In this document: positions 18,701-26,000 of the stretch, one piece after another
Position numbering within the stretch: position 1 is the stretch's first letter
How the letters are laid out: every line of letters begins with the position of its first letter
Assembly: GCA_937127435.1 (NCBI GenBank)
Contig: CAKZLZ010000058.1
Span: forward strand, 1 to 37,078
From: an uncultured Verrucomicrobiota bacterium
Lineage (GTDB): Bacteria > Verrucomicrobiota > Kiritimatiellia > SS1-B-03-39 > UBA6053
DNA: 37,078 bases
Direction of reading: 5' to 3'
The notes under the pieces: model-generated
What the model saw: the letters and a program-made list of their open reading frames with translations, nothing else
Databases searched by the model: none
What the model was told of the DNA's origin: nothing
Made by a program: the position numbers and the translations under genes

Positions 18701-19945
18701 ACCAAAAACGCTTTTTTCACCGTCGGGACGGATATTGTCTTTTTTGAAATGCCACAGCCCTTCTAAGGGAATTCCCCTGACCAATTTCTTTTGAGAAAAA
18801 GTCCCCACTTCAAAATTTGCCAACAGGATACTACCCACATCCTGCAAACGGTTGTTTTCAGTTCCAATACCAATTGAATCTACAAAGGAGGGATCGTAGA
18901 CTGGTTCACGATGATCGACCACTCTGTCGTAATTGGATTTATACTCATTCATAAATTGCGAAAATGGCAAAATCACCTGTGTCCAACCACCAGGGCTAAC
19001 CTCAACATAAGTGGAAGTGGTCAAACTACGTTTACCTGCTTTCAGACGTCCCTTATTCAGTCGAATCGACAGATCCCCCTTTAAGTCATTTGTTTTGTAC
19101 CAGAAAGAGATGTAATCGTACCCTTCCCTTGCCCAATCAGCCCCCTTTTCTCCTCCGGAAAGAATATAGTCAACATACTGTTTGGTATTGGGGTTTTTAA
19201 CCGTAATTTCGACCGCATCTTCATTTTCAAAAGCATTCCGTTTCACCGCTAAACCTAACCGGGAGGAGTCGTCTACCCCAATAGATTCAAGTCCGTATTC
19301 CCAACGCGCTTGTTCAAGAACCCCCTCTGATAATTGTTGGGTCAAAGCCAGACTTTGGGTTTTAGGAAAATTTTCTTCCCCTTGGTTGAAAGGCCGCAAA
19401 CGTTCCACACTATATTTCCCCGCCAACAGTCCTCCCCCTTTATACCAATCCCAAACCCGAACTGCGAAAATATTTTTTCCGCCCCAATTGACTTTATCCT
19501 GGGGCAACTGCACCATAATAGTTTTTTTGAAAGTGAAAATACCCAAAGAGCTTCCATTAAAATAGATCTCCGCCCCATCATCAGCCATCCCGCCTGAAAA
19601 AACGAGCGTGGAGCCTTTCCATTCCTCCGGAATCACAAAACTTCTTCGATACCAAGCAATGCCATTGTAATTGTAGCCCTGTTGCTCCCATTGCTGTCCC
19701 ACCATTATATTTTCCCATGCTTCGTCGTCAAATGCCAGATCCTGCCATCCCTTTTGGTCATTCCCTTTACCTCCCTTTGTTTGACCGGGTTCAAGTTGAA
19801 ATTTCCACTCTCCAGAAAGGTCAAGGTTTTGTTCACTTGAAGCCGGAAACTGTGCAAATGCGGAAATAAAATCACAGAAGATTACTCCACAAAACAATAA
19901 AAATGGGATTAGTGAACGAAAAGATTTAAACATAATTTTCTGCAT
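15737..19945 (-). CDS. Exported 1402-aa multidomain protein, putative glycoside hydrolase of unclassified type
   Basis: A signal peptide (residues 1-32, ending SAFAQ) marks export. Residues 38-185 form a GH2-type jelly roll (LSGEWKFQLEPG, WYRRSFVIPEEW, EIYFNG). Residues 213-385 resemble a CBM11-type binding module (ISFWYKTND, GGWTQVILPFSQF). Residues 393-555 repeat the GH2-type jelly roll (WYRQQVLIPDAW, LYWNGEKVG). Residues 690-880 are beta-rich. Residues 898-1310 look like a TIM barrel beginning RVLMMDWERQP and including MLWRQRNERIKC and MYYNWDED, but I cannot assign a known family. A C-terminal beta domain (1315-1402) resembles the end domain of GH-A enzymes. Candidate acidic catalytic residues are E1056 and those of NWDED near 1130. 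The start could also be ATG at residue 5. It is 18 bases after the regulator gene and probably makes the first cut outside the cell. Confidence 0.85.
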   Translation of the reverse strand: MQKIMFKSFRSLIPFLLFCGVIFCDFISAFAQFPASSEQNLDLSGEWKFQLEPGQTKGGKGNDQKGWQDLAFDDEAWENIMVGQQWEQQGYNYNGIAWYRRSFVIPEEWKGSTLVFSGGMADDGAEIYFNGSSLGIFTFKKTIMVQLPQDKVNWGGKNIFAVRVWDWYKGGGLLAGKYSVERLRPFNQGEENFPKTQSLALTQQLSEGVLEQARWEYGLESIGVDDSSRLGLAVKRNAFENEDAVEITVKNPNTKQYVDYILSGGEKGADWAREGYDYISFWYKTNDLKGDLSIRLNKGRLKAGKRSLTTSTYVEVSPGGWTQVILPFSQFMNEYKSNYDRVVDHREPVYDPSFVDSIGIGTENNRLQDVGSILLANFEVGTFSQKKLVRGIPLEGLWHFKKDNIRPDGEKSVFGKNVEAELHQEDRDGYGLELGYQNIDFDETDWQAVQVPGLWMAMGLGYKGPAWYRQQVLIPDAWQGKNLELYLGSPAMFGDLYWNGEKVGKVEEGQEAGFYAKIPSEKVKMDGPNLLAVRVVSWRPRRSGIEAGRMEILPENSAEILLADVENPKDFLPPDQFEMGAKPGKEISFRFQFAASESAQGILKARLHLRDCYFRTITEQTVPLILNEKRAWEGTVNLNDRESRQLYYSEFFETKILLEDEVGQPVDALYIAVSKLRYSERDAIQLPPLADDMEETPFGKLRLVDVIYPELDADTDPHPYKEGGIRASWVGTQAYSSWKKGVTVQEYDGRKYREASNNEYFGYRIGRGQMKPHTPYLVRILVPEDKVRYANIEFKTARNYQGVGYRNGVDSDHPHFSYPLKNGYTWVDSLVITDDTTYGFEGFRKVSTENGFWVFFYDIGRVYAGAYEEGPAVAEIRLYEITEPEKHYPLIHYPQGEKSRVLMMDWERQPEQPPLDTTVWAKLVGLNAVSPVIQKWAFHGFWHSDLGFAPPGWYKASPEGEDDRDIYQKWLDVTRELEMTFIPRVEYGGSSTLPVEARVINSKGVIDPCGRFCAWGANILHEATWTEYETLIDELIGEHYQDNPQLAGMLWRQRNERIKCSYGKADVELFCKETGHQMPEGDAASIAQWAAVKLKTEYHAWWQGKRRDFIVRATAYLRSYDPEMKMMYYNWDEDSWAKFGALPGTTNKGMPHAAQTPEEWGTFYNVRTSRDFQMNKFPPRRSDEFYLDLLSDKMEPHKQIFPELFANQEGLYIFAPINREDLANSTVYQNYFKTGGGFAMSHLFEYEERARWNVQGDNHEGSMIGPGGADYAMAYEVLACFYGDPNIITFTTYTMGRTFVSEIRRFAQAYLALPDKEGTILDEACGNPDVRVRRYPSDESSYIGVVYKGIEAGKLQVRVPADGTREVWNQVSGLKVDANREGVDWVWEIDASPMSVHAFHLK

Positions 19946-19963
19946 AGGTAAGTTTCCAACGGG

Positions 19964-21160
19964 TTATTTTAAATTGTTGGGCTTAATATAAGATAAGCCG
20001 TCAAACTCTTGAGAGGATAATCGCATGCTTCCCCCTTCAATCCAAATAGGATCAATAAGGCGTTGCCCCCGTGCATTATGATCAGAGAGAACAGAAATCA
20101 CATCGTCGACGATTTGAGAAATATTCTGCCGCATACCGCTTAAAGGGGGATTGTAAAACCGGAAGTTTTCATTGAAATCCCCAGTGGCAACGGCGATTTC
20201 TTCGGGTACAAGAAACCCCCTCTTCATGAGGGCATGTATCCCAGCACTGGCGCCGGCTGCAGAATCAAACACCAGAATACACTTTTCGGAAGGCTCAAAT
20301 TCAAAATTTTCCATGACCCGCGAAGCGTACTCTCCACTATGCTCCCAGTTCGCGGGAGGATCGGCGATCAACTCATAATACATCCCCTGATCTAGAGATG
20401 CTTGGAGCAATCCTCTACATAGTTCATTGGTGTCGTAACAGGAGGGTTCATTTCTCACATGCAAAACCTCTGTATATCCAGCATTAAAACATTTTCCCAC
20501 CAAAGTTGCCCCTGCCTCAAAATGATTCATCCCGCAACAACGGATGTTATTCAATCCTTCCAGATCCACATCGTTACATGAACTAAGTAACACCATTTTT
20601 ATCCCCATTGATTCCAAAATCAATAATTGCTCTCGTGAACGAAAATCACAAGGAGGTAATAATACAACCCCCTCTAACTCACCCTTTTTTTCGTTAATAA
20701 ATAAGGCTAGCCTATCCAACCACCGCCTAGAATGTAGTTTAAAATGTGAATAACTAATCCGTTCTTTAAGCCCCTCACGTTCAAGCTTATTTAGCTGCTC
20801 CAAAATCGTAACCGATAAAAAGTTCGGATAGATTATCGCAACATTCAGAAGCGGATCCTCCATACCATCTAACCCTTCAACCACTGGGTTTCGACTATGT
20901 ACAAAACTCCCGCGCCCGATCTCCCGCTGAATATATCCTTCATTTGACAATTCCCCCATCACCTTCTGAACCGTCACCAGAGAGAGCCCGTAGGTCTTGG
21001 CTAAAACCCGGTCCGCAGGTAACCTAGCATCCTGCTCTAATTTTTCAATTTGCGAGATTAGGATCTCTTTAAGCTGACGAAAAGGAGGAACGGGACTCAA
21101 ACGGTCGATTTCAGATAGGGGTTTCATAAAATTTGGAAGGGTAGGAGATGAAGATTGCAT
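19964..21160 (-). CDS. GntR-type transcriptional regulator with sugar-binding-protein-like ligand domain
   Basis: The 398-aa product has an N-terminal winged helix of GntR type at about 20-90 (LPADRVLAKTYGLSLVTVQKVMGEL, split here as helix 2, turn and recognition helix, then GYIQREIGRGSFV as the wing). Residues 105-390 form a LacI/periplasmic-binding-protein-like domain (LNVAIIYP, AGASAGIHALMKRGFLVPEEIAVATGD). This is the AraR-like architecture, in which a sugar releases the repressor from DNA. It is the first gene of the minus-strand operon, so it likely controls its own operon and the divergent PEP-CTERM gene through the palindrome at 21196-21211. Start at ATG 21158-21160; ATG at residue 12 is an alternative, and neither has a strong ribosome-binding site. 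Confidence 0.9.
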   Translation of the reverse strand: MQSSSPTLPNFMKPLSEIDRLSPVPPFRQLKEILISQIEKLEQDARLPADRVLAKTYGLSLVTVQKVMGELSNEGYIQREIGRGSFVHSRNPVVEGLDGMEDPLLNVAIIYPNFLSVTILEQLNKLEREGLKERISYSHFKLHSRRWLDRLALFINEKKGELEGVVLLPPCDFRSREQLLILESMGIKMVLLSSCNDVDLEGLNNIRCCGMNHFEAGATLVGKCFNAGYTEVLHVRNEPSCYDTNELCRGLLQASLDQGMYYELIADPPANWEHSGEYASRVMENFEFEPSEKCILVFDSAAGASAGIHALMKRGFLVPEEIAVATGDFNENFRFYNPPLSGMRQNISQIVDDVISVLSDHNARGQRLIDPIWIEGGSMRLSSQEFDGLSYIKPNNLK

Positions 21161-21195
21161 TCAATTGAGTCGCTAAATATATCTATGCATAAATA

Positions 21196-21211
21196 ATTGA
21201 CATAGGTCAAT
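21196..21211. promoter_or_regulatory. Palindrome, candidate operator of the adjacent GntR-type regulator
   Basis: The sequence ATTGAC-ATAG-GTCAAT is a perfect two-fold palindrome with six-base arms, in the 141-bp space between the divergent regulator and PEP-CTERM genes. It overlaps a TTGACA -35 hexamer on the plus strand and gives TTGACC on the minus strand. Binding there would block both promoters. Binding by this regulator is inference. Confidence 0.45.
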
Positions 21212-21225
21212 AATTTCTTTATCTT
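21197..21225 (+). promoter_or_regulatory. Candidate sigma-70 type promoter for the PEP-CTERM gene
   Basis: A consensus -35 box TTGACA (21197-21202) is followed after 17 bases by TATCTT (21220-21225), a four-of-six match to the -10 box. The start codon of the downstream gene lies about 75 bases further on, with AGGAG at 21292-21296. The -35 box is inside the palindrome described above. Confidence 0.45.
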
Positions 21226-21301
21226 AAAATCACGAACTTAAAAAATGCGTTGTGTGACGCATGAATCCTACACAAATTATCCGAACCTTATAGGAGACGA
21301 A

Positions 21302-22048
21302 ATGAATACAATGAAAAGAATACAGTTACTTGCAATCACCCTACTCACTCTAAACACCGCCGTACACGCAACCGTCATTTATTCAGAAGATTTCAACGCC
21401 AGTACCGAAGTTTTGAATTTCTCGGATTCATTGGGAGTTTATTCTTCAGAATTGAGTACTAAATATAACCTTTCATTACCGGACACTGGCATTGCACCCT
21501 CTATGATTGAGTTGCCCACCCTAACTGGGAACGACTTTGTCATTACAAGTTTATTTATACCTCTGGAAGGCACAGGAAAAGGAACATTAGGTTTTGCTGC
21601 ATTCGGAAACGACGATAGTATCAGTGCCTCCTACTACGAAGCGTATGTTCAGTTTAATCTCGTAAATGCCACTGACTTAAACATTTCTGGGGTATACCTT
21701 AAAGAGGTCGGTGGAGATGCAAAAACCATCGCATCAAACACCTCCGCAATAACCGAAAGCACGGGTACCGAATTCCTTTTCACCCTAACAGGCAATTATG
21801 ACATCAACGGCGACCTTTCGTTATCTTTCAACGTTAATGGTGGCGCAACGAATACAACCATCAGTGGCATAGATACCAGCCCCTTAACAGGCAGCTATTA
21901 TGGGTATAGAGCGACCAAGTCAGCAGGACCCACAAAAGCTGATATGGATAATTTCTTAGTCACAATACCGGAACCGAGCAGTATTGTTTTAGTGGCAATC
22001 AGCGGACTGGTACTTTTGCTGTGCAGGACTCGTCAAAGACGACGGTAA
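21302..22048 (+). CDS. PEP-CTERM sorted secreted protein
   Basis: I choose ATG 21302 because AGGAG lies five bases upstream and the signal peptide (MKRIQLLAITLLTLNTAVHA) then sits at the N-terminus; ATG at 21311 is an alternative. The 248-aa protein ends with IPEPSSIVLVAISGLVLLLC followed by RTRQRRR, the Pro-Glu-Pro, hydrophobic helix and basic tail recognised by exosortase. The middle is Thr/Ser/Asn-rich and beta-prone, with no enzyme motif. Such proteins are usually surface or exopolysaccharide-associated. It diverges from the operon regulator and shares its promoter region, so it is probably co-regulated. No exosortase gene is in this window. Confidence 0.9.
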   Translation: MNTMKRIQLLAITLLTLNTAVHATVIYSEDFNASTEVLNFSDSLGVYSSELSTKYNLSLPDTGIAPSMIELPTLTGNDFVITSLFIPLEGTGKGTLGFAAFGNDDSISASYYEAYVQFNLVNATDLNISGVYLKEVGGDAKTIASNTSAITESTGTEFLFTLTGNYDINGDLSLSFNVNGGATNTTISGIDTSPLTGSYYGYRATKSAGPTKADMDNFLVTIPEPSSIVLVAISGLVLLLCRTRQRRR

Positions 22049-22065
22049 TTTCCAAAATATCTCAA

Positions 22066-22081
22066 GTTGTCCTACGACAAC
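22066..22081 (+). terminator. Short hairpin after the PEP-CTERM gene
   Basis: GTTGTC-CTAC-GACAAC forms a six-base stem with a four-base loop 18 bases after the stop codon. It is followed by CATTTCTT, only a weak T-tract, so intrinsic termination is possible but not certain. Confidence 0.35.
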
Positions 22082-22162
22082 CATTTCTTAAAACCCAATC
22101 AGATAGCTAGCCTGTTCTGAATAAGCAAAATTTGTCTGTTATCCTTCACTGGAGAGAAATTT

Positions 22163-22936
22163 ATGACGGCGTTGATGATAATCCATTCCGGAACACTGAC
22201 AGTTGCACTGGTGGCCTTTGTGTTTCAACTTCGCAAAGCCCCTATAGGCACCCAACCCATTATAGCGGTTCTCACCCTGCTCACCGGAACGGCGTTGGTG
22301 ATTACCCTCACAAACCTGCGAACATCTGGTTCCCAATATCGAAGGGCATTGGATGACATCATCCGTTACCAAGAAATTCAGGGGGCAGTCATAGGGCAGA
22401 AACTGGCCAAAGCTTATCCTGTTGCACGTGTAGTAATCGTTCATCCAGAACCCATAGAATCAAATCCCCATCTAAACGCATTAAACCAATCCTTAGCCAA
22501 GTCACTCAAAGAAAAATTACAATCACGAGGACTCACGGTTTCGGAACAAACTATGCCGCTCAGTGATTCTGCCCGCAGACTCATCTCACAAGCAGAACAA
22601 GATGAGGGTGGTTCCACAACTTTAGCAGAAGAAATGGCCCTGATTCAGCCCTGGGAATTTGTGCAAGCAGCAAAGACACTAAATGGGAAAACACACCTTG
22701 TGGTATCATTAATTGAAATACCTAAGTCACATCCGATAAAATTCCCCTCCCCGAACGAAAGTCCTAAAATTATATTATTCAACTGCTGGCTTGAAAAGCC
22801 AGAATCACTTCTCAACAACACCGCTGTCGTCGGCATTGTCAGGGTACGCGAAGAAGCCATACGAGATCTGGCTTTTAAAGGAAAAGCGGATGAATGTTTC
22901 GACGCAAACTTTGAGTTTCTCACGTTCAGAAATTAA
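22163..22936 (+). CDS. Two-TM membrane protein of unknown function
   Basis: A GGAGAG ribosome-binding site precedes ATG 22163. The 257-aa product begins with two hydrophobic segments, about residues 3-22 and 32-50, separated by a short polar loop (LRKAPIGTQP). The rest is soluble and mixed alpha/beta: a Gln/Lys-rich helix (GAVIGQKLAKAY), a VVIVHPEP strand, a helical stretch (LNQSLAKSLKEKL) and a C-terminal beta part. The soluble part resembles no enzyme I recognise. It lies between the PEP-CTERM gene and an SHD1-domain protein gene, all on the plus strand. An ORF in another frame overlaps its end but is only an extension of the SHD1 gene. Confidence 0.75.
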   Translation: MTALMIIHSGTLTVALVAFVFQLRKAPIGTQPIIAVLTLLTGTALVITLTNLRTSGSQYRRALDDIIRYQEIQGAVIGQKLAKAYPVARVVIVHPEPIESNPHLNALNQSLAKSLKEKLQSRGLTVSEQTMPLSDSARRLISQAEQDEGGSTTLAEEMALIQPWEFVQAAKTLNGKTHLVVSLIEIPKSHPIKFPSPNESPKIILFNCWLEKPESLLNNTAVVGIVRVREEAIRDLAFKGKADECFDANFEFLTFRN

Positions 22937-23108
22937 GCAATTAAATCAGCAAAACACCGAACGCTTTGACTTTCTGTCTTATCAATTAAGAAAATGCGAC
23001 ATAAGCTCTCAGATAAATAGAAAATTTTGGTCTGCCCCCTTCTCTCCGTTTACTCCCCAAAAAAAGACTACCGTAAATAGCTTAAACATCATTAATCACA
23101 AATTTCTT

Positions 23109-24083
23109 ATGCAAAACCGGGCATTTCACAAACTTTTCACACTTCTCTTCCTTTTTTCCTTATTACTACCCGCACAGACCCTCCAGATGTGGACAAGCAC
23201 CAACGGACATAGTTTTCAGGGTGTTCTGGTTAGAATGGAGGAGCAAGCCGTTGTGCTTAAAGGTACTGACGGAAAAGAAATAACTGTGCCTCTGCGGGCC
23301 TTGGATCAGACTTCTCGCAGTCTGGCCGCAAGCGAAGCAATTCTTGCGCTCGAAAACGGACCTGTTTTTCAGCATCAAAATCGGCAACTAAGATTTTTCC
23401 TTTATTCAGGAACAAAGTGGCTGGAACTGGAGTTCCTGAATGCAGGATCGTCTATCCCAAAACAAAACTACCAACTTTTCTTTTCTATGTCTGAGTCGAT
23501 CGGTGTACGGAAAAATAAACAAATCGACATAGATGAAATCGTTGAGCCAGTCACAATGGAAAATGGGGAAGCCTCCATGCGGATCCGGATGCAGAATGGA
23601 GTAGTGGTAAAGTTCACTGTAGAACTGAACGACAACAAAGAATTAAAATTCCGTTATGACACGGAAGAAGTTACCGAAAATCACACTAAAATATCTTTGA
23701 GGGTGAGCATGAACTTCCCAGCATTACTGGATTATGATATTTCGAGCAAATCCTATAAAGGACCCATCGCTCCAAAAGGCGTACTTTTTGAAAATTTCCC
23801 CGAATTATTGGAGAATTATAATATCCGCTTGGATAAAAATGATAACGATACCATAATGATTCCTTATCACGATAAAAGGAGTAAAGGATTCCGAGGCCAA
23901 CGAATAACTATTTTCAGAGACGATAATCCTCCGCTGATCCTTTCAGCACCTAAAGAATCTGCAGATGGTAGCCTAAACACATCATTTTACGGAGGTAAAA
24001 GTCCTGCCGAGGGATATGTCATTCACTTCGCTCCCGCAAAAGGAACCAACCAAGCTGGTATTTTTACCATCAGCCTGAAGTAG
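23109..24083 (+). CDS. Secreted SHD1-domain protein, paralogue of the one at 34613
   Basis: I place the start at ATG 23109, where a signal peptide follows at once (FHKLFTLLFLFSLLLPAQ); the frame is open for another 106 codons upstream but that part overlaps the membrane protein gene. Residues 27-75 form an SHD1 domain: MWTSTNGHSFQG, a strand VVLKGTDGKEITVPL, then RALDQ, the SH3-like unit common in secreted Planctomycetota and Verrucomicrobiota proteins. The following region of about 240 residues is beta-rich. It shares with the second copy the blocks PVFQHQN/PVFTYQN, WLELEFLNAG/WLHLEFLRAG and YDISSKSYKG/YDIASKKYKG. The product is 324 aa; function unknown. Confidence 0.8.
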   Translation: MQNRAFHKLFTLLFLFSLLLPAQTLQMWTSTNGHSFQGVLVRMEEQAVVLKGTDGKEITVPLRALDQTSRSLAASEAILALENGPVFQHQNRQLRFFLYSGTKWLELEFLNAGSSIPKQNYQLFFSMSESIGVRKNKQIDIDEIVEPVTMENGEASMRIRMQNGVVVKFTVELNDNKELKFRYDTEEVTENHTKISLRVSMNFPALLDYDISSKSYKGPIAPKGVLFENFPELLENYNIRLDKNDNDTIMIPYHDKRSKGFRGQRITIFRDDNPPLILSAPKESADGSLNTSFYGGKSPAEGYVIHFAPAKGTNQAGIFTISLK

Positions 24084-24152
24084 TCAGTCTGCCAAAACAG
24101 CTATGCACGCAGTTGGGTCGTGATCAATTTGGCATTGGGTTATTGGTAGCGA

Positions 24153-24202
24153 CCTGCCCCCGGAAGCAGGACAATTCTAAACTAAAACCTGTCCCAAGAC
24201 AG
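24153..24202 (+). terminator. Two short hairpins downstream of the SHD1 gene
   Basis: CCTGC (24153-24157) pairs with GCAGG (24166-24170), and CTGTC (24189-24193) pairs with GACAG (24198-24202) around a CCAA loop, followed by CAATATTTT. The second could end the SHD1 transcript. The sequence GACCTGCCCCC with ACAATT and AAACCTGTCC nearby also resembles an insertion-sequence end, so this may be an IS scar. Confidence 0.35.
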
Positions 24203-24309
24203 CAATATTTTCAAAAATTAACTTTTTCACACATACGGATTCATATCATTTTATCATTATATAGGTCTTAAGTAGTGTTCTCTACGCTGGTATTTGAAAA
24301 GATAGGGTT

Positions 24310-24655
24310 TTACCCTTTGGATCCAAGGGCCTTTTTCTCCAGTTGATTAAAACGGTCGATGGGTCGCTGTTCGAGTTCTTTGTTCACTCGAAAATTGGCA
24401 ACGGACGCCATCCACAGTCGCGCCACAGGATCGATGGACGAAAAGCTCTCCGGTTTCAGCCCGTTGAGGAAGTTGTTTCGCACGTAGGACACTGCGCGCT
24501 CCACCTGTCTTTTTCGTGCGGAGAGCGCACGTTGCAGGCACGGGGCTCAAAACCATAGTGCGAGGCAAGATCCAGATAGCGGGGACTTCACCGCGCCGCC
24601 AAAGAAAGCAAAGGCGTTGACATGACAGCCCAAAAAGTATTCCAGTTTTTCGGAC
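24310..24655 (-). pseudogene. istA: IS21-family IstA transposase remnant
   Basis: Three minus-strand frames together spell a shortened IstA: LGCHVNAFAFFGG, then PRYLDLASHYGFEPRACNVR, then VERAVSYVRNNFLNG, ending in ARLWMASVANFRVNKELEQRP and a short tail. In intact IstA these blocks are contiguous, with a VDNLKTAV segment between the first two. Here that segment is missing and at least one frameshift lies near 24500, so the gene is dead. No IstB partner is seen. It abuts the IS66 remnants to the right. Confidence 0.75.
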
Positions 24656-24879
24656 AAGGTGCCCCTTGGTTCCGTTACAACGACCCCTTTTGTAGAAGAA
24701 TATAGCTCTATAGATGCAATTTTGTCTACTTTGAAAAACGTTGAAAATGATATTGCTCTCATAAAGTTATGCTACCAAGAGATTTGAATAAAAAATTATG
24801 TGAGGCTTTTGGTCGAAATTCGTCTCAAATGAAGCCAAAACCATCAGAAACAGTTCCTACATCATATCGTAAGGATCAT

Positions 24880-25362
24880 ACATTCGGGAAGGTCAGCCAC
24901 CACTACACCGTTCTTCTCCGCTCCCCTGGAGGCCCCATACTTGGCCTGGCGGAACACAATCACTTCCAGCGTCACTTTGACGTAGTGGTACTTCTCCGTC
25001 TGCTCGTAGCCAATCAAGGGCAGTTCTTTCTTCGTCACCGGACAGATCTTTTCGGTTTCCGAGACGTCCAGATCGATGAGGTTGCGCTTCAAGTGTTCCG
25101 GAAGAGGCATTCTTCAATTGCGTTTACCGCGTGGCTTTGGGGGTTGGGGTTTTTCATCTGACTTCCCCCCTACTTCTAACGCGGGTGCGGTAGTCCCCTT
25201 TACGGAGAGCATCAGGTCCTCCATGAGCACCTGATTCGGTTTGAATTGACCACCCAACTTCTCAGGCACCGCGTCTTTTGCGGCGAGTTCGGTTTACAGG
25301 GCTTCGAACATTTCCCGGAGTTCCGAGGGATAATTTTCGAGGTTAGACTGGACCCTTTTCAT
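24880..25362 (-). pseudogene. tnpC: IS66-family TnpC transposase, 5' remnant with two in-frame stops
   Basis: The frame from ATG 25360-25362 contains a TnpC N-terminal helix region (YPSELREMFEAL), a Lys-rich KPRGKR linker, and the zinc-binding-like domain (PLPEHLKRNLIDLDVSE, KICPVTKKELPLIGYE). Stops interrupt it after MFEAL and after PRGKRN, where a Gly codon seems to have become TGA. Homology ends at about 24883 (VVVADLPE); the IS66 DDE catalytic domain is absent. The 224 bases between this and the IS21 scrap hold nothing I can assign. Confidence 0.8.
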
Positions 25363-25386
25363 GCCCACCAACCATACAGAAACCCC

Positions 25387-25746
25387 TCAAAAAATCGCTG
25401 AAAAGACCAATGAATATGAACTTATTTTCAACATCGGGGGCAGGCGTTGAATGTTATCGGCATGAAGTCCGTCGAGGATCATGGCCAAGCTCGCACGGTC
25501 CAGAATTTTCTGCCCCCCGATCCGAAAGCGACCCCGTTCGAGCCGCTTGAACCAGATGACAGAACCGTCTCCATCCAAGTAAAGAGCATTGACCATATTC
25601 TTGCGTCGGTTGGTGAAAATAAAACCGTCGCCCCTCAAGGGATTTTCACGGAGTTCTTAGGAAACCATCCCTGCCAGACGGTCGAAGGAGCGGCGCATAT
25701 CGCAGGCATCCTGATATACGAAGATCCGTTTCCGTCTTGTACTCAT
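25387..25746 (-). pseudogene. tnpB: IS66-family TnpB (Orf2) remnant with an in-frame stop
   Basis: From ATG 25744-25746 the frame reads KRIFVYQDACDMRRSFDRLAG then a TAA, then continues as FIFTNRRKNMVNALYLDGDG and VIWFKRLERGRFRIGG. This is the usual order of IS66 TnpB (the DMRKSFDGLAGLV block, the F-N-RR block, the LYWDGDG and KRLE-G-F blocks). The nonsense codon shows decay. It sits 24 bases upstream of the tnpC remnant in the normal IS66 order. Confidence 0.82.
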
Positions 25747-25830
25747 GATCATTCTCCAGTTCGCGCTCCGCACCATGCGAAGCATCAAACCGGAATCATA
25801 CCATCCTGCCGAGATCCAAGAAAGATGTGC

Positions 25831-25847
25831 TTCGCCGGACGCTTAAC
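25831..25847. mobile_element. Terminal repeat-like end of the IS66 remnant
   Basis: Read on the minus strand, 25847-25831 is GTTAAGCGTCCGGCGAA, close to the GTAAGCG-type start of IS66-family inverted repeats and at the right distance upstream of tnpB. The opposite end is not found, in keeping with truncation. This marks the likely right boundary of the IS graveyard. Confidence 0.5.
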
Positions 25848-26000
25848 TAACACTCGTTGTCATGACTTACGAGCCAACAGGATTCTGGCATTTCTTTACG
25901 TTTATGATTCAAAGGTATTTGTGTTTAACTTTAAATTTAATTTGGGTATTCTTTTTCAAGATTTTTTCACATCCGTCTACCCGTCCTCTTCACTCATCTG

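Noticed and set aside
22791..23108. Upstream in-frame extension of the SHD1 gene
   Set aside because: It overlaps the end of the membrane protein gene and has no signal peptide; a signal peptide begins exactly at ATG 23109.
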